This document shows, in pieces, positions 7,012 to 14,731 of a DNA stretch of 35,572 nt (position 1 is its first letter; every line of letters starts with the position of its first letter). The notes under the pieces are model-generated. The model searched no databases. It had not been told where the DNA came from and was given only the letters and a program-made list of their open reading frames with translations. Source of the stretch: Cellulomonas sp. B6 (lineage in GTDB: Bacteria > Actinomycetota > Actinomycetes > Actinomycetales > Cellulomonadaceae). Where the stretch lies: NCBI RefSeq assembly GCF_001462455.1, contig NZ_LNTD01000092.1, positions 1 through 35,572 of the forward strand. Reading direction: 5' to 3'. The position numbers and the translations under genes are program-made.

Positions 7012-9600
7012 ATGCCCGAGACGCTCGCCGACCGCCTGCCCACCGGGGACGCCGCACAGGACCCCGACGCGCTCTACGCAGCGTTCACGACGTGGGCCGG
7101 TGAGCAGGGCCTGACGCTGTACCCCCACCAGGAGGAGGCGCTGCTCGAGCTCGTCACGGGCAGCCACGTGATCCTGTCGACGCCCACCGGGTCGGGCAAG
7201 TCGCTCGCGGGCGTCGCGGCGCACGCCGTGGCCCTGGCCCAGGGCCGGCGCTCGTACTACACCGCACCGATCAAGGCGCTGGTCAGCGAGAAGTTCTTCG
7301 CGCTGGTCGAGATCTTCGGGTCCGCGAACGTCGGCATGATGACCGGCGACTCGGCGGTCAACGCGAGCGCGCCCATCGTGTGCTGCACGGCCGAGATCCT
7401 CGCCAACCAGGCCCTGCGCGACGGGCCCGACGCCGACGTCGGCCTCGTCGTCATGGACGAGTTCCACTACTACGCCGACCCGCAGCGCGGCTGGGCGTGG
7501 CAGGTGCCGCTGCTCGAGCTCACGCGCACGCAGTTCCTGCTGATGTCGGCGACGCTCGGCGACGTGACGTTCTTCGTCGACGACCTCACGCGGCGCACCG
7601 GACGCGACGTGTCGGTCGTCGCCAACGCCGAGCGGCCCGTGCCGCTGACGTTCAGCTACTCGGTCGAGCCGCTGCACGAGCTGCTGGACGAGCTCGTCAG
7701 CACGCAGCGGGCGCCCGTGTACGTCGTGCACTTCACGCAGAAGGAGGCGGTCGAGCGCGCGCAGTCGCTGCTCTCGACGCCGCTCGCGAGCCGCGAGAAG
7801 CGCGACGCGATCGCCGCCGAGCTGGGCGGGTTCCGGTTCGGCCCCGGGTTCGGCAAGACCCTGTCGCGCCTGCTGCGGCACGGCGTCGGCGTGCACCACG
7901 CGGGCATGCTGCCCAAGTACCGGCGCGTCGTGGAGCGGCTCACGCAGAAGGGCCTGCTGCCCGTGGTGTGCGGCACCGACACGCTCGGCGTCGGCATCAA
8001 CGTGCCGATCCGCACGGTCGTGCTCACGAGCCTCGTCAAGTACGACGGCGTGCGCATGCGGCACCTGTCGGCGCGCGAGTTCCACCAGATCGCGGGCCGC
8101 GCGGGACGCGCCGGGTACGACACGGTCGGCGAGGTCGTCGTGCAGGCGCCCGAGCACGTCATCGAGAACCGCAAGGCCCTGGCCAAGGCGGGCGACGACC
8201 CGAAGAAGCAGAAGAAGATCGTCCGCAAGCAGGCGCCGGCGGGGCACGTGAACTGGACCGACAAGACGTTCGAGCGCCTGCGCGACGCGCCGCCCGAGCC
8301 GCTCACGTCGTCGTTCGCGGTGTCGCACGCGATGGTGCTGCACGTGCTGCAGCGCGGGCGCGACGGCCTCGGGGACCCGGTCGCCGTCATGACGCACCTG
8401 CTGACCGACAACCACGAGCCCGAGGGTGCGCGGGCGCGCCACGTGCGCCGCGCGGTCGACGTGTACCGGTCGCTGCGCGCGGCGGGCGTCGTCGAGCGTC
8501 CGTGGGTCGACGACCCGACGGCGCCGCACGGCCGCCGCCGCACGGTGCGGCTCGTGGCCGACCTCGCGCCGACGTTCGCGCTCGACCAGGCGCTGTCGCC
8601 GTTCGCGTACGCCGCGCTCGACCTGCTCGACCCGGAGGACCCGGGGTACGCGCACGACGTCGTGTCCGTCATCGAGGCGACGCTCGACGACCCGCGTCAG
8701 GTGCTCGCGGCGCAGGAGAACAAGGCCCGCGGCGGGGCCGTCGCGGCCATGAAGGCCGAGGGCCTCGACTACGACGAGCGCATGGCGCTGCTCGAGGACG
8801 TGACGTACCCGCGGCCGCTCGCCGAGCTGCTGGAGGCCGCGTTCACGACGTACCGGCGCACGAACCCCTGGGTGGCGGACCTCGCCCTGTCCCCCAAGTC
8901 GGTGGTCCGCGAGATGCACGAGCGCGCCGCGACGTTCTCCGAGTACGTGCAGCTGTACTCGCTCGACCGCACCGAGGGCGTGCTGCTGCGCTACCTGGCC
9001 GACGCGTACCGCGCGCTGCGCCGCACCGTGCCCGAGGACCGCCGCACCGAGGAGCTCGAGGAGCTGATCGCGTGGCTCGGCGACCTCGTGCGCCGGACCG
9101 ACTCGTCGCTCCTCGACGAGTGGGAGCGCCTGGCGAACCCCGAGCTCGAGGACGACGCGGCCGTCGAGGACGCCGACGACGCTCCCCCGCCACCCGTGAC
9201 GACCGACCCGCGCGTGTTCCGTGCGCTCGTGCGCGGCGCGCTGTTCCGCCGCGTCGAGCTCGCGGCGCGTGAGGCGTGGGGTGCGCTCGCGGCGCTGGGC
9301 GACCGGGACGCCGAGGGCGACGCGTGGGACGCCGACCGCTGGGCCGACGCGGTCGAGCCGTACTTCGACGACCACGACGAGATCGGCACGGGCCCCGCGG
9401 CGCGCGGGCCCGCGCTGTTCCAGGTGACGCCGGGCTCGCACGACGCGCACGGCCCGGCCGCGGGCACGTGGTTCGTGCGGCAGGTGCTCGACGACCCGGC
9501 GGGCGACCACGGCTGGCGGATCGACGCGCTGGTCGACCTCGCGGCGTCCGACGAGGCCGGCGAGGTGCGGCTGACCGTGCTCGAGGTCGGGCCGCTCTGA
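7012..9600 (+). CDS. Ski2-like DEAD/DEAH-box helicase with C-terminal DUF3516-type region
   Basis: An 862-residue superfamily 2 helicase. Motifs in order: Q-like YPHQEEAL (37-44), Walker A STPTGSGKS with Lys63, Walker B Asp149-Glu150-Phe-His152, motif III SAT (179-181), motif IV-like VVHFTQKEA, GTDTLGVGINVP, and motif VI QIAGRAGRAG from Gln359. The DEFH box and long C-terminal part resemble Ski2/Mtr4-like RNA helicases. The second half (about 480-862) lacks a recognisable rRNA-processing arch and fits the actinobacterial DUF3516 extension, with an acidic, Pro-rich linker (EDDAAVEDADDAPPPP) near 720. ATG at 7012, 28 bp after the phosphotransferase. It probably remodels RNA; the specific substrate is unknown. 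Confidence 0.9.
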   Translation: MPETLADRLPTGDAAQDPDALYAAFTTWAGEQGLTLYPHQEEALLELVTGSHVILSTPTGSGKSLAGVAAHAVALAQGRRSYYTAPIKALVSEKFFALVEIFGSANVGMMTGDSAVNASAPIVCCTAEILANQALRDGPDADVGLVVMDEFHYYADPQRGWAWQVPLLELTRTQFLLMSATLGDVTFFVDDLTRRTGRDVSVVANAERPVPLTFSYSVEPLHELLDELVSTQRAPVYVVHFTQKEAVERAQSLLSTPLASREKRDAIAAELGGFRFGPGFGKTLSRLLRHGVGVHHAGMLPKYRRVVERLTQKGLLPVVCGTDTLGVGINVPIRTVVLTSLVKYDGVRMRHLSAREFHQIAGRAGRAGYDTVGEVVVQAPEHVIENRKALAKAGDDPKKQKKIVRKQAPAGHVNWTDKTFERLRDAPPEPLTSSFAVSHAMVLHVLQRGRDGLGDPVAVMTHLLTDNHEPEGARARHVRRAVDVYRSLRAAGVVERPWVDDPTAPHGRRRTVRLVADLAPTFALDQALSPFAYAALDLLDPEDPGYAHDVVSVIEATLDDPRQVLAAQENKARGGAVAAMKAEGLDYDERMALLEDVTYPRPLAELLEAAFTTYRRTNPWVADLALSPKSVVREMHERAATFSEYVQLYSLDRTEGVLLRYLADAYRALRRTVPEDRRTEELEELIAWLGDLVRRTDSSLLDEWERLANPELEDDAAVEDADDAPPPPVTTDPRVFRALVRGALFRRVELAAREAWGALAALGDRDAEGDAWDADRWADAVEPYFDDHDEIGTGPAARGPALFQVTPGSHDAHGPAAGTWFVRQVLDDPAGDHGWRIDALVDLAASDEAGEVRLTVLEVGPL

Positions 9601-9601
9601 G

Positions 9602-9633
9602 GCCCGGTCCCGTGACCTGCGCAGACCCCGGGC
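9602..9633 (+). terminator. Weak hairpin after the helicase gene
   Basis: GCCCGG (9602-9607) can pair with CCGGGC (9628-9633) immediately downstream of the helicase stop. The loop is long (20 nt) and there is no T-run, so termination is only a possibility. Confidence 0.25.
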
Positions 9634-9651
9634 GAGGGTTGGCTCACCTAC
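9633..9651 (+). promoter_or_regulatory. DtxR/IdeR-like iron box upstream of the VIT transporter
   Basis: CGAGGGTTGGCTCACCTAC agrees at 14 of 19 positions with TTAGGTTAGGCTCACCTAA, the classical actinobacterial iron-box form, including the GGCTCACCTA half. AGGG/ACCT arms give partial dyad symmetry. It lies 67 bases before the transporter start, which suggests iron-dependent control through a DtxR/IdeR protein. Confidence 0.5.
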
Positions 9652-9662
9652 GTCTTCGCAGG

Positions 9663-9681
9663 TCAGGCCAGCCTTTCCTGC
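9663..9681 (+). promoter_or_regulatory. Second, weaker DtxR/IdeR-like site
   Basis: TCAGGCCAGCCTTTCCTGC matches the iron-box consensus at about 11 of 19 positions and has the symmetric core AGGC-CA-GCCT. It follows the first box with a 30-base centre-to-centre offset, as tandem sites often do. It is weak on its own. Confidence 0.3.
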
Positions 9682-9717
9682 GGTGACAACCGCGCGCGAC
9701 CGACCTACCGTGGAGCT

Positions 9718-10338
9718 GTGACCACGACCTCCGAGCGCGTCCCCAGCCGGGTCCCGGGCCTCACCGGGCTGCTGCACGGCTCGCGCGGCCCCGCCGCGCC
9801 GGCCGCCTCGAACGCGGGCCTGAACTGGCTGCGCGCGGGCGTCCTCGGGGCGAACGACGGCATCGTGTCGGTCGCTGCGACGGTCGTCGGCGTCGCGGGC
9901 GCCGCGGCGTCCACGACGACCATCGCGCTGGCCGGCGGCGCCGCGCTCGTCGCGGGCGCGCTGTCGATGGCGTCGGGCGAGTACGTGTCGGTGAGCTCGC
10001 AGCGCGACGCCGAGCGCGTCGCCGCCGCGCAGGGCACCCCGGTCAACGGCGTCGACGAGGAGTTCACCAACCCGTGGCACGCGGCGCTCGCGTCGATGCT
10101 CGCGTTCACGGTCGGCGCGCTGATCCCGCTGCTCATGGTCCTGGCCCCGTGGACGGTGGCCGCGCGCGTGCCCGTGACGTTCGGCGCGGTCGTGCTCGCG
10201 CTCGTGCTCACCGGCTGGGCCTCGTCACGGTTCACGGGTGCCCCGGCCTCGCGCTCGGTGCTGCGCAACGTCGTGGGCGGCTCGCTCGCGATGGCGGTGA
10301 CGTACGGCGTCGGCGCGCTGGTGGGCGTCGCGCTCTGA
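9718..10338 (+). CDS. VIT1/CCC1-family iron/manganese transporter lacking the cytosolic metal-binding loop
   Basis: A 206-residue membrane protein of the VIT1/CCC1 family, which moves Fe2+ or Mn2+ out of the cytosol. Helix 1 carries the family motif LRAGVLGANDGIVSVAATVVGVAG (about 38-61), helix 2 AGALSMASGEYVSVSSQRDAE (about 80-100), then NPWHAALASMLAFTVGALIPLL and two further helices, five in all. Most bacterial homologues have about 60 glutamate-rich residues between SQRD and TNPW; here only about 20 remain (ERVAAAQGTPVNGVDEEF). That resembles plant VTL/nodulin-21 proteins, which also lack this loop. The GTG at 9718 lies shortly after a TACCGT -10, giving a probable leaderless mRNA. Iron boxes upstream suggest iron control. 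Substrate remains inferred. Confidence 0.88.
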   Translation: MTTTSERVPSRVPGLTGLLHGSRGPAAPAASNAGLNWLRAGVLGANDGIVSVAATVVGVAGAAASTTTIALAGGAALVAGALSMASGEYVSVSSQRDAERVAAAQGTPVNGVDEEFTNPWHAALASMLAFTVGALIPLLMVLAPWTVAARVPVTFGAVVLALVLTGWASSRFTGAPASRSVLRNVVGGSLAMAVTYGVGALVGVAL

Positions 10339-10366
10339 CCCGCCCCGCGGCGTCTACCCTGACGCC

Positions 10367-10867
10367 GTGGCCAGGAAGGACTCCCGCGCGCACGCCGGGA
10401 CCCCCGCGCTCGTCGCGCTCGCGGCGGCCGGCGTGCCCCACGTCGCGCGCACCTACGAGCACGACCCCGCGAGCGACCTCGGCTACGGCCTGGAGGCCGC
10501 GCACGTCCTGGGCGTCCCGCCCGAGCAGGTCTTCAAGACCCTCGTCGCCGACGTCGACGGCGCCCTGACCGTCGCGGTCGTGCCCGTCACGGGGCGGCTC
10601 GACCTCAAGGCCCTCGCGACCGCCGTGGCCGGCAAGCGCGCCACCATGGCCGACCCGCACGCGGCCGAGCGCGCGACCGGCTACGTGGTGGGCGGCATCT
10701 CGCCGCTGGGCCAGCGCACCCGCCTGCGCACGGTCGTCGACGAGACCGTGTGGCTCTTCGACACCGTGCTCGTCTCGGGCGGTCGCCGCGGGCTGGACGT
10801 CGAGCTCGCGCCCGACGACCTCGTGCGGCTCACCGACGCGGTCGTCGCGGACGTCGCGCGCGACTAG
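10367..10867 (+). CDS. ybaK: YbaK/EbsC-family aminoacyl-tRNA deacylase (Cys-tRNA(Pro) deacylase)
   Basis: A 166-residue trans-editing enzyme, expected to hydrolyse mischarged Cys-tRNA(Pro) in the cytoplasm. The family features are present: the conserved lysine in QVFKTLV (Lys57, equivalent to E. coli YbaK Lys46), VVPVTGRLDLKALA, the GYVVGGISPLGQR loop (about 105-117) and the C-terminal GGRRGLDVELAPDDL. The length matches the family (about 160). The GTG start at 10367 is preceded by TACCCT at 10355-10360, so the transcript is probably leaderless. Its stop codon overlaps the stop of yccF on the other strand (CTAG, 10864-10867). Confidence 0.93.
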   Translation: MARKDSRAHAGTPALVALAAAGVPHVARTYEHDPASDLGYGLEAAHVLGVPPEQVFKTLVADVDGALTVAVVPVTGRLDLKALATAVAGKRATMADPHAAERATGYVVGGISPLGQRTRLRTVVDETVWLFDTVLVSGGRRGLDVELAPDDLVRLTDAVVADVARD

Positions 10868-11262
10868 CGCCCGTACGCCGCGAACGCGCGGTCCGTCGGC
10901 ACGATCTGCTTGCCGAGCGGCACGAGCGACACCGGGATCAGCTTGAGGTTCGCGATCCCCATGGGGATGCCGATGATCGACAGGAACAGCGGGACCGCCG
11001 TGACGACGTGACCCGCCGCGAGCCAGATCCCCGCGACGAAGAACCAGACGACGTTGCCGATGGTCGACAGCGCCCCCGCGGTCGGCCTGTCGACGATCGT
11101 GCGCCCGAACGGCCACAGGACGTAGCTCGCGATGCGGAACGACGCGATGCCGAACGGGATCGTCACGACCAGCACGCAGCAGACGATCCCCGCGGCGACG
11201 TAGCCGAGCGCGAGCCACGCACCGGCGAACACGAGCCAGATGACGTTGAGCAGCGTCTTCAT
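10864..11262 (-). CDS. yccF: YccF-family small membrane protein
   Basis: A 132-residue integral membrane protein made of two similar halves, each with the pattern NVIW.....W...GY/GH followed by a hydrophobic segment and IPFG/IPMG (LLNVIWLVFAGAWLALGYVAAG at 3-24 and IGNVVWFFVAGIWLAAGHVVTA at about 65-86). This is the duplicated YccF domain. The segment ASFRIASYVLWPFGRTIV is conserved. Molecular function is not established for the family. The ATG at 11262 is chosen over longer frames because the YccF domain begins there; GGTGG precedes it. It converges on ybaK with overlapping stop codons. Confidence 0.9.
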   Translation of the reverse strand: MKTLLNVIWLVFAGAWLALGYVAAGIVCCVLVVTIPFGIASFRIASYVLWPFGRTIVDRPTAGALSTIGNVVWFFVAGIWLAAGHVVTAVPLFLSIIGIPMGIANLKLIPVSLVPLGKQIVPTDRAFAAYGR

Positions 11263-11299
11263 GGCACCACCGTGCCACGACGGGACCCAGGTCCGGCAT

Positions 11300-11312
11300 C
11301 GGGGAACCCCCG
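11300..11312 (-). terminator. Short hairpin after the AlgH/YqgE gene
   Basis: CGGGG (11300-11304) pairs with CCCCG (11308-11312) around a three-base loop, 15 bases downstream of the YqgE/AlgH stop. It has no T-run. It could end that transcript or insulate yccF. Confidence 0.3.
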
Positions 11313-11327
11313 GGTCGGACCCCGGTC

Positions 11328-11879
11328 TCAGTTCATCGACACGTCGTCCGGCGCCGTCGACAGCAGCGCCAGGTCGCCGGGCTGGCGCCGCAGCACGCGC
11401 CGCCACAGGCCCCGCGGGTCGGCGCTGAACGCGTCACCGGGCTCGTGGTCGACGACGAACCAGCCGCCCGCCCCGACCTCCGCGTCGAGCTGACCGGGCG
11501 ACCAGCCCGCGTACCCGACGAACAGGCGCAGGCCCTGCACGCCGGCGACCACGAGCTCGGGCGGTGCGTCGAGGTCGACGACGCCGAGGCGCGGCTCGAT
11601 CGTCTGCACCCCGGGTGGTGCGGCGTCGCCCGCGACGTCGGCGAGGCCGAGCACGGAGTCGCGCGCCACGGGTCCACCGTCGAACAGGTGGCCCGGCGCG
11701 CTCAGGTGCGGCTGCCACGACGGCAGCACGGCCCACGCGTCGACGTCGAGGGGACGGTCGAGGACCACGCCCAGCGCACCGTCGGGCGTGTGCTCCAGCA
11801 CGAGCACGACGCTGCGCCGGAAGCTGCCGTCGCGCAGCCCCGGCGTCGCGACCAGCAGCCGGCCCGTGCACCCCTCCAC
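11328..11879 (-). CDS. YqgE/AlgH family protein (UPF0301)
   Basis: A 183-residue member of the YqgE/AlgH family. It opens with GRLLVATPGLRDGSFRRSVVLVLEH (about 6-30), matching the family start (LLVA.P.L.D..F..SVVL...H). It continues with GALGVVLDRPL, FDGGPVARDSVLGL, LRLFVGYAGWSPGQLDAEV and GGWFVVDHEPGD, all family hallmarks. Molecular function is not established; AlgH in Pseudomonas was linked to alginate regulation. The GTG at 11879 is chosen because homology starts a few residues later. An AGCATGCT-like -10 seven or eight bases upstream suggests a leaderless mRNA. It diverges from the PLP-homeostasis gene; the 164 bases between hold both promoters and no other gene I can see. Confidence 0.9.
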   Translation of the reverse strand: MEGCTGRLLVATPGLRDGSFRRSVVLVLEHTPDGALGVVLDRPLDVDAWAVLPSWQPHLSAPGHLFDGGPVARDSVLGLADVAGDAAPPGVQTIEPRLGVVDLDAPPELVVAGVQGLRLFVGYAGWSPGQLDAEVGAGGWFVVDHEPGDAFSADPRGLWRRVLRRQPGDLALLSTAPDDVSMN

Positions 11880-12043
11880 CCGGCCAGCATGCTGCCGGGC
11901 AGCGCCCGACGCCACACCGCACGCCGGGCCGACGTCGACGCGGGACGGTCGCGAGGCGGACGCCCACGACGAGGTCCACGGCGCTGCGCCCACGGTACGG
12001 AGCGCGGCGAGGACGGCCGCGACCGGACGGTACGGTCGGGGTC

Positions 12044-12787
12044 GTGGAGACCCGGGACGTCGCGGCGCGGCTCGCACGCGTGCACGAGCGGGTCGCCGAC
12101 GCGTGCGCGACCGCCGGCCGGGACGCCCACGACGTGCGCGTGCTGCTGGCCGCCAAGACGATGGACGCGGCCGCCGTGCGCGCAGCGCTGCTCGCCGACG
12201 CCGCGGCCCGCGCGGCCGGGTCGGGGACGGCACCCGTGCTGCTCGGCGAGAACCGGGTCCAGGAGCTCGTCGCCACGGCCCCCGACCTCACCGACCTCGT
12301 CCCCGAGTGGCACGTCATCGGACCGCTGCAGTCGAACAAGATCAACGCGGCGCTGCGCTGGGCGTGCGCCGTGCAGTCCGTGGCCGACGACGCGCTCGCG
12401 CTCCGGCTGTCCCAGCGCGTGCGGGACCGCACGGCACCGCTCGACGTGTGGGTGCAGGTCAACGTGTCGGGCGAGCCCACCAAGCACGGCACCTCCCCTG
12501 CCGAGGCGCCCGACCTCGCGGTGCGCGTCGCCGCGCTGCCGGGGCTGCGGCTGGCCGGCTTCATGACGGTCGGTGCCCGCAGCGACGACGAGCGCGTGGT
12601 CCGCGCCGGCTATGCACGGCTGCGTTCGGTGCGCGACGCCGTGCTCGCCTCGGGTGCGCCCGGCACCGCCGACGCACAGGGGCTGTCGATGGGCATGAGC
12701 GGCGACCTCGAGGCCGCCGTCGCCGAGGGCGCGACCGTCGTGCGGGTCGGGACCGCCGTGTTCGGGGCCCGGCCCGCGCCGCGGTGA
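12044..12787 (+). CDS. YggS/PROSC-family pyridoxal phosphate homeostasis protein
   Basis: A 247-residue single-domain PLP-binding protein with the alanine-racemase-like barrel fold, which buffers cytosolic PLP. PLP lysine: Lys38 in LLAAKTMDAAAVRAA. Other family marks: LLGENRVQEL, WHVIGPLQSNKIN, VWVQVNVSGEPTKHG, LAGFMTVGA and the C-terminal LSMGMSGDLEAAVAEGATVVRVGTAVFG, where Ser/Gly residues hold the phosphate. GTG at 12044 follows a TACGGT -10 (12031-12036), consistent with a leaderless transcript; longer in-frame extensions upstream are GC-driven. In many actinobacteria this gene sits in the division cluster; here it is beside algH/yqgE. Confidence 0.92.
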   Translation: METRDVAARLARVHERVADACATAGRDAHDVRVLLAAKTMDAAAVRAALLADAAARAAGSGTAPVLLGENRVQELVATAPDLTDLVPEWHVIGPLQSNKINAALRWACAVQSVADDALALRLSQRVRDRTAPLDVWVQVNVSGEPTKHGTSPAEAPDLAVRVAALPGLRLAGFMTVGARSDDERVVRAGYARLRSVRDAVLASGAPGTADAQGLSMGMSGDLEAAVAEGATVVRVGTAVFGARPAPR

Positions 12788-12822
12788 CGCCACCGGGTCG
12801 CGCACGTTGCGAGGATGGGCCC

Positions 12823-13203
12823 ATGTCCCCCGACGGCCCCGTCCCCGACCGCCGCTTCCCCCGGTGGGTGTACCGCGTCGGCACCGAGCCCGACGCCCGG
12901 TTCTCGCTGGCCAATGAACGCACGTTCCTCGCGTGGGCCCGCACCGGGCTCGCGCTCCTCGCGGCGGGCGTCGCGCTCGAGGCGCTCGACCTGCCGATCG
13001 CACCCGGCCCGCGCCTGACGGCGTCGGTGCTGCTCGTCGGGCTCGGGACGGTCGCGCCGACCCTCGCCTGGTGGGGGTGGGCCCGCGCCGAGCGGGCGAT
13101 GCGGCGCGGTGACCCGCTGCCCGCCCCGCTGGGGTTCGGCGTGCTCGTGGCGGGCATGGGCGTGGCCGGGCTGCTGGTGCTGCTCGGGCTGCTGCTCGCA
13201 TGA
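12823..13203 (+). CDS. DUF202 (YidH-like) membrane protein
   Basis: A 126-residue protein with a hydrophilic N-terminus and three hydrophobic segments (about 40-60, 66-86 and 103-125). The DUF202 signature is FSLANERTFLAWARTGLALLAAGVAL (about 27-52), the motif of YidH-like inner-membrane proteins of unknown function. ATG at 12823. Its stop overlaps the start of the next DUF202 gene (ATGA, 13200-13203), so the two are translationally coupled and probably form a hetero-oligomer; that last point is inference. Confidence 0.88.
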   Translation: MSPDGPVPDRRFPRWVYRVGTEPDARFSLANERTFLAWARTGLALLAAGVALEALDLPIAPGPRLTASVLLVGLGTVAPTLAWWGWARAERAMRRGDPLPAPLGFGVLVAGMGVAGLLVLLGLLLA

Positions 13204-13553
13204 CCGGGCCGGCCCAGCCGACGCTCGCACCCGAGCGGACCGCGCTGGCCTGGCGCCGGACCGCGCTCGGTCTCGTCGCGGGGTCCGTCGCGGCCGGTCG
13301 GCTGCTGTCCGTGGTCTGGGGCGTGACGGCGTGGGGCGTCGCGGCGGCGGGCACCGTCCTGGCGGTCGTCGTGCTGGTCGCGGCCCGGCGCCGACGTACC
13401 GGCGGAGGTCGCGGTCTCGCGACGGTCCCGCACGCGACCGCGGCGGACGCTGTGGAGCGCGCCCCGGGAGGCCGCCTCGTCACGGCGTGCGCCGCGGCGC
13501 TCGTGCTGCTCGGCCTGGCCGCCCTGGCCGTCGTCCTCACCGGCGCGGTCTGA
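13200..13553 (+). CDS. DUF202 membrane protein, second of a coupled pair
   Basis: A 117-residue membrane protein. The short DUF202 motif APERTALAWRRTALGLVAGSV (about 11-31) is followed by hydrophobic segments at about 37-61 and 93-115, separated by an arginine-rich cytosolic loop (ARRRRTGGGRG). It overlaps the upstream DUF202 gene by 4 bp (ATGA). Pairs of one YidH-like and one shorter DUF202 protein are common in actinobacteria; function is unknown. The stop codon lies inside a 14-bp tandem duplication. Confidence 0.85.
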   Translation: MTGPAQPTLAPERTALAWRRTALGLVAGSVAAGRLLSVVWGVTAWGVAAAGTVLAVVVLVAARRRRTGGGRGLATVPHATAADAVERAPGGRLVTACAAALVLLGLAALAVVLTGAV

Positions 13554-13577
13554 GCGGCACGGCCTGAGCGGCACGGG
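13550..13577. repeat. 14-bp tandem duplication at the end of the second DUF202 gene
   Basis: CTGAGCGGCACGGC (13550-13563) is followed directly by CTGAGCGGCACGGG (13564-13577), differing only in the last base. The first copy contains the DUF202 stop codon. It looks like a slippage duplication with no obvious function. Confidence 0.8.
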
Positions 13578-13621
13578 CCGGCCCCGCGCCGGAGCGCGCG
13601 CCCGCCCCCGGGTCCGTCCGG

Positions 13622-14701
13622 TCAGGGGACGCGCGCGGTCCAGACCGGGTCGGAGAACTTCGTCTCCACCAGGTGGAGCGCCCGCTCGAGCTCGGCCGGG
13701 CGCAGCTCGTCGTCGACCGTGCGGTACCGGGCGCGGAAGTGCGCGAGGAACGCGTCGATCACCTGCTCGCGCGGCAGCCGGGTCTGCGAGCGGACCGGGT
13801 CGACGCGCTTGTTGGCCGAGCGCGTGCCCTTGTCGGACAGCTTCTCGCGCCCGATGCGCAGCACCTGCAGCATCTTGTCGGCGTCGATGTCGTACGCCAT
13901 CGTCACGTGGTGCAGCACGGCGCCGCCCGCCAGGCGCTTCTGCGCCGACCCGGCGATCTTGCCCGCCGGTGAGGCGATGTCGTTCAGCCCGGACGTCGTC
14001 GCCCGCACGCCGACGTCGGCGAGCGCCCCGAGCACCCAGTCGTTGAGGAACGCGTACGAGTCCTCGAACGACATGCCGTCCACGAGGGACCCCGGCACGA
14101 CCATCGAGAACGTGATGCAGTTGCCGGCCTCCATGAACATCGCGCCGCCGCCCGAGACCCGGCGCACGACGGTGACGCCCAGCTCGGCGGCCGCCTCGAG
14201 GTCGACCTCGTTGCGCAGGGACTGGAACGAGCCGATGACGACGGCCGGGTCCTGCCACTCCCAGAACCGCAGGGTCGGGCCGCGACGCCCCGCGTCGAGC
14301 TCCTCGGTGAGGACCTGATCGAGCGCGGCGTGCACGGCCGGCGGCATCGGGCCGGCGTGCAGCACCGCGAACTCGTGGTCCGCCCAGGCGGTCGAGAGAC
14401 CGAGCGCGCGACGCACGGCGACGGCGACGGCGCGCGTGTCGAAGCCGACCATTGCCACGGGCGCCGCGATGCGCCCCTGCTCCTGCGCGAGCCGCAGCGC
14501 GTCGTCCAGGACGTGCGCGAGCTGCGTGACGTGCGCGTCGCGCGGCACGCCGACGAGCGCACCCGCGAGCACGCCCAGCGCGTCGTCGGGCTCGAGGAAG
14601 AAGTCGCCGGACAGGACCACGTCCCGCAGCCGGTCCTCGTCGTCGACCTCCAGGTCGATCACCACGAGCTTGCCGTCGGGGACCTTGTACTCACCGTGCA
14701 C
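13622..14701 (-). CDS. lplA: Lipoate-protein ligase A family protein with N-terminal accessory domain
   Basis: A 359-residue protein expected to attach lipoate (via lipoyl-AMP) to E2/GcvH proteins. The catalytic domain occupies about 125-335: RRVSGGGAMFMEAGN (from Arg180), and KIAGSAQKR with the lipoyl-AMP lysine Lys248, then AVLHHVT. The first 100 residues (GEYKVPDGKLVVIDLEVDD, SGDFFLEPDDALG) resemble the LplA accessory domain, which is C-terminal in E. coli LplA and a separate protein in Thermoplasma. Here it precedes the catalytic domain, so the order is reversed. The GTG at 14701 follows a TAGGGT -10 closely, suggesting a leaderless mRNA. The domain assignment of the N-terminus is by motif resemblance. 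Confidence 0.88.
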   Translation of the reverse strand: MHGEYKVPDGKLVVIDLEVDDEDRLRDVVLSGDFFLEPDDALGVLAGALVGVPRDAHVTQLAHVLDDALRLAQEQGRIAAPVAMVGFDTRAVAVAVRRALGLSTAWADHEFAVLHAGPMPPAVHAALDQVLTEELDAGRRGPTLRFWEWQDPAVVIGSFQSLRNEVDLEAAAELGVTVVRRVSGGGAMFMEAGNCITFSMVVPGSLVDGMSFEDSYAFLNDWVLGALADVGVRATTSGLNDIASPAGKIAGSAQKRLAGGAVLHHVTMAYDIDADKMLQVLRIGREKLSDKGTRSANKRVDPVRSQTRLPREQVIDAFLAHFRARYRTVDDELRPAELERALHLVETKFSDPVWTARVP

Positions 14702-14731
14702 ACCCCCACCCTAGGCCTGCGCGGGGACGGC

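Noticed and set aside
11880..12043. An N-terminal extension of the AlgH/YqgE protein or of YggS into the divergent gap
   Set aside because: Both frames stay open, but family homology starts at the chosen GTG codons and the extensions are Arg/Pro/Ala-rich without pattern.
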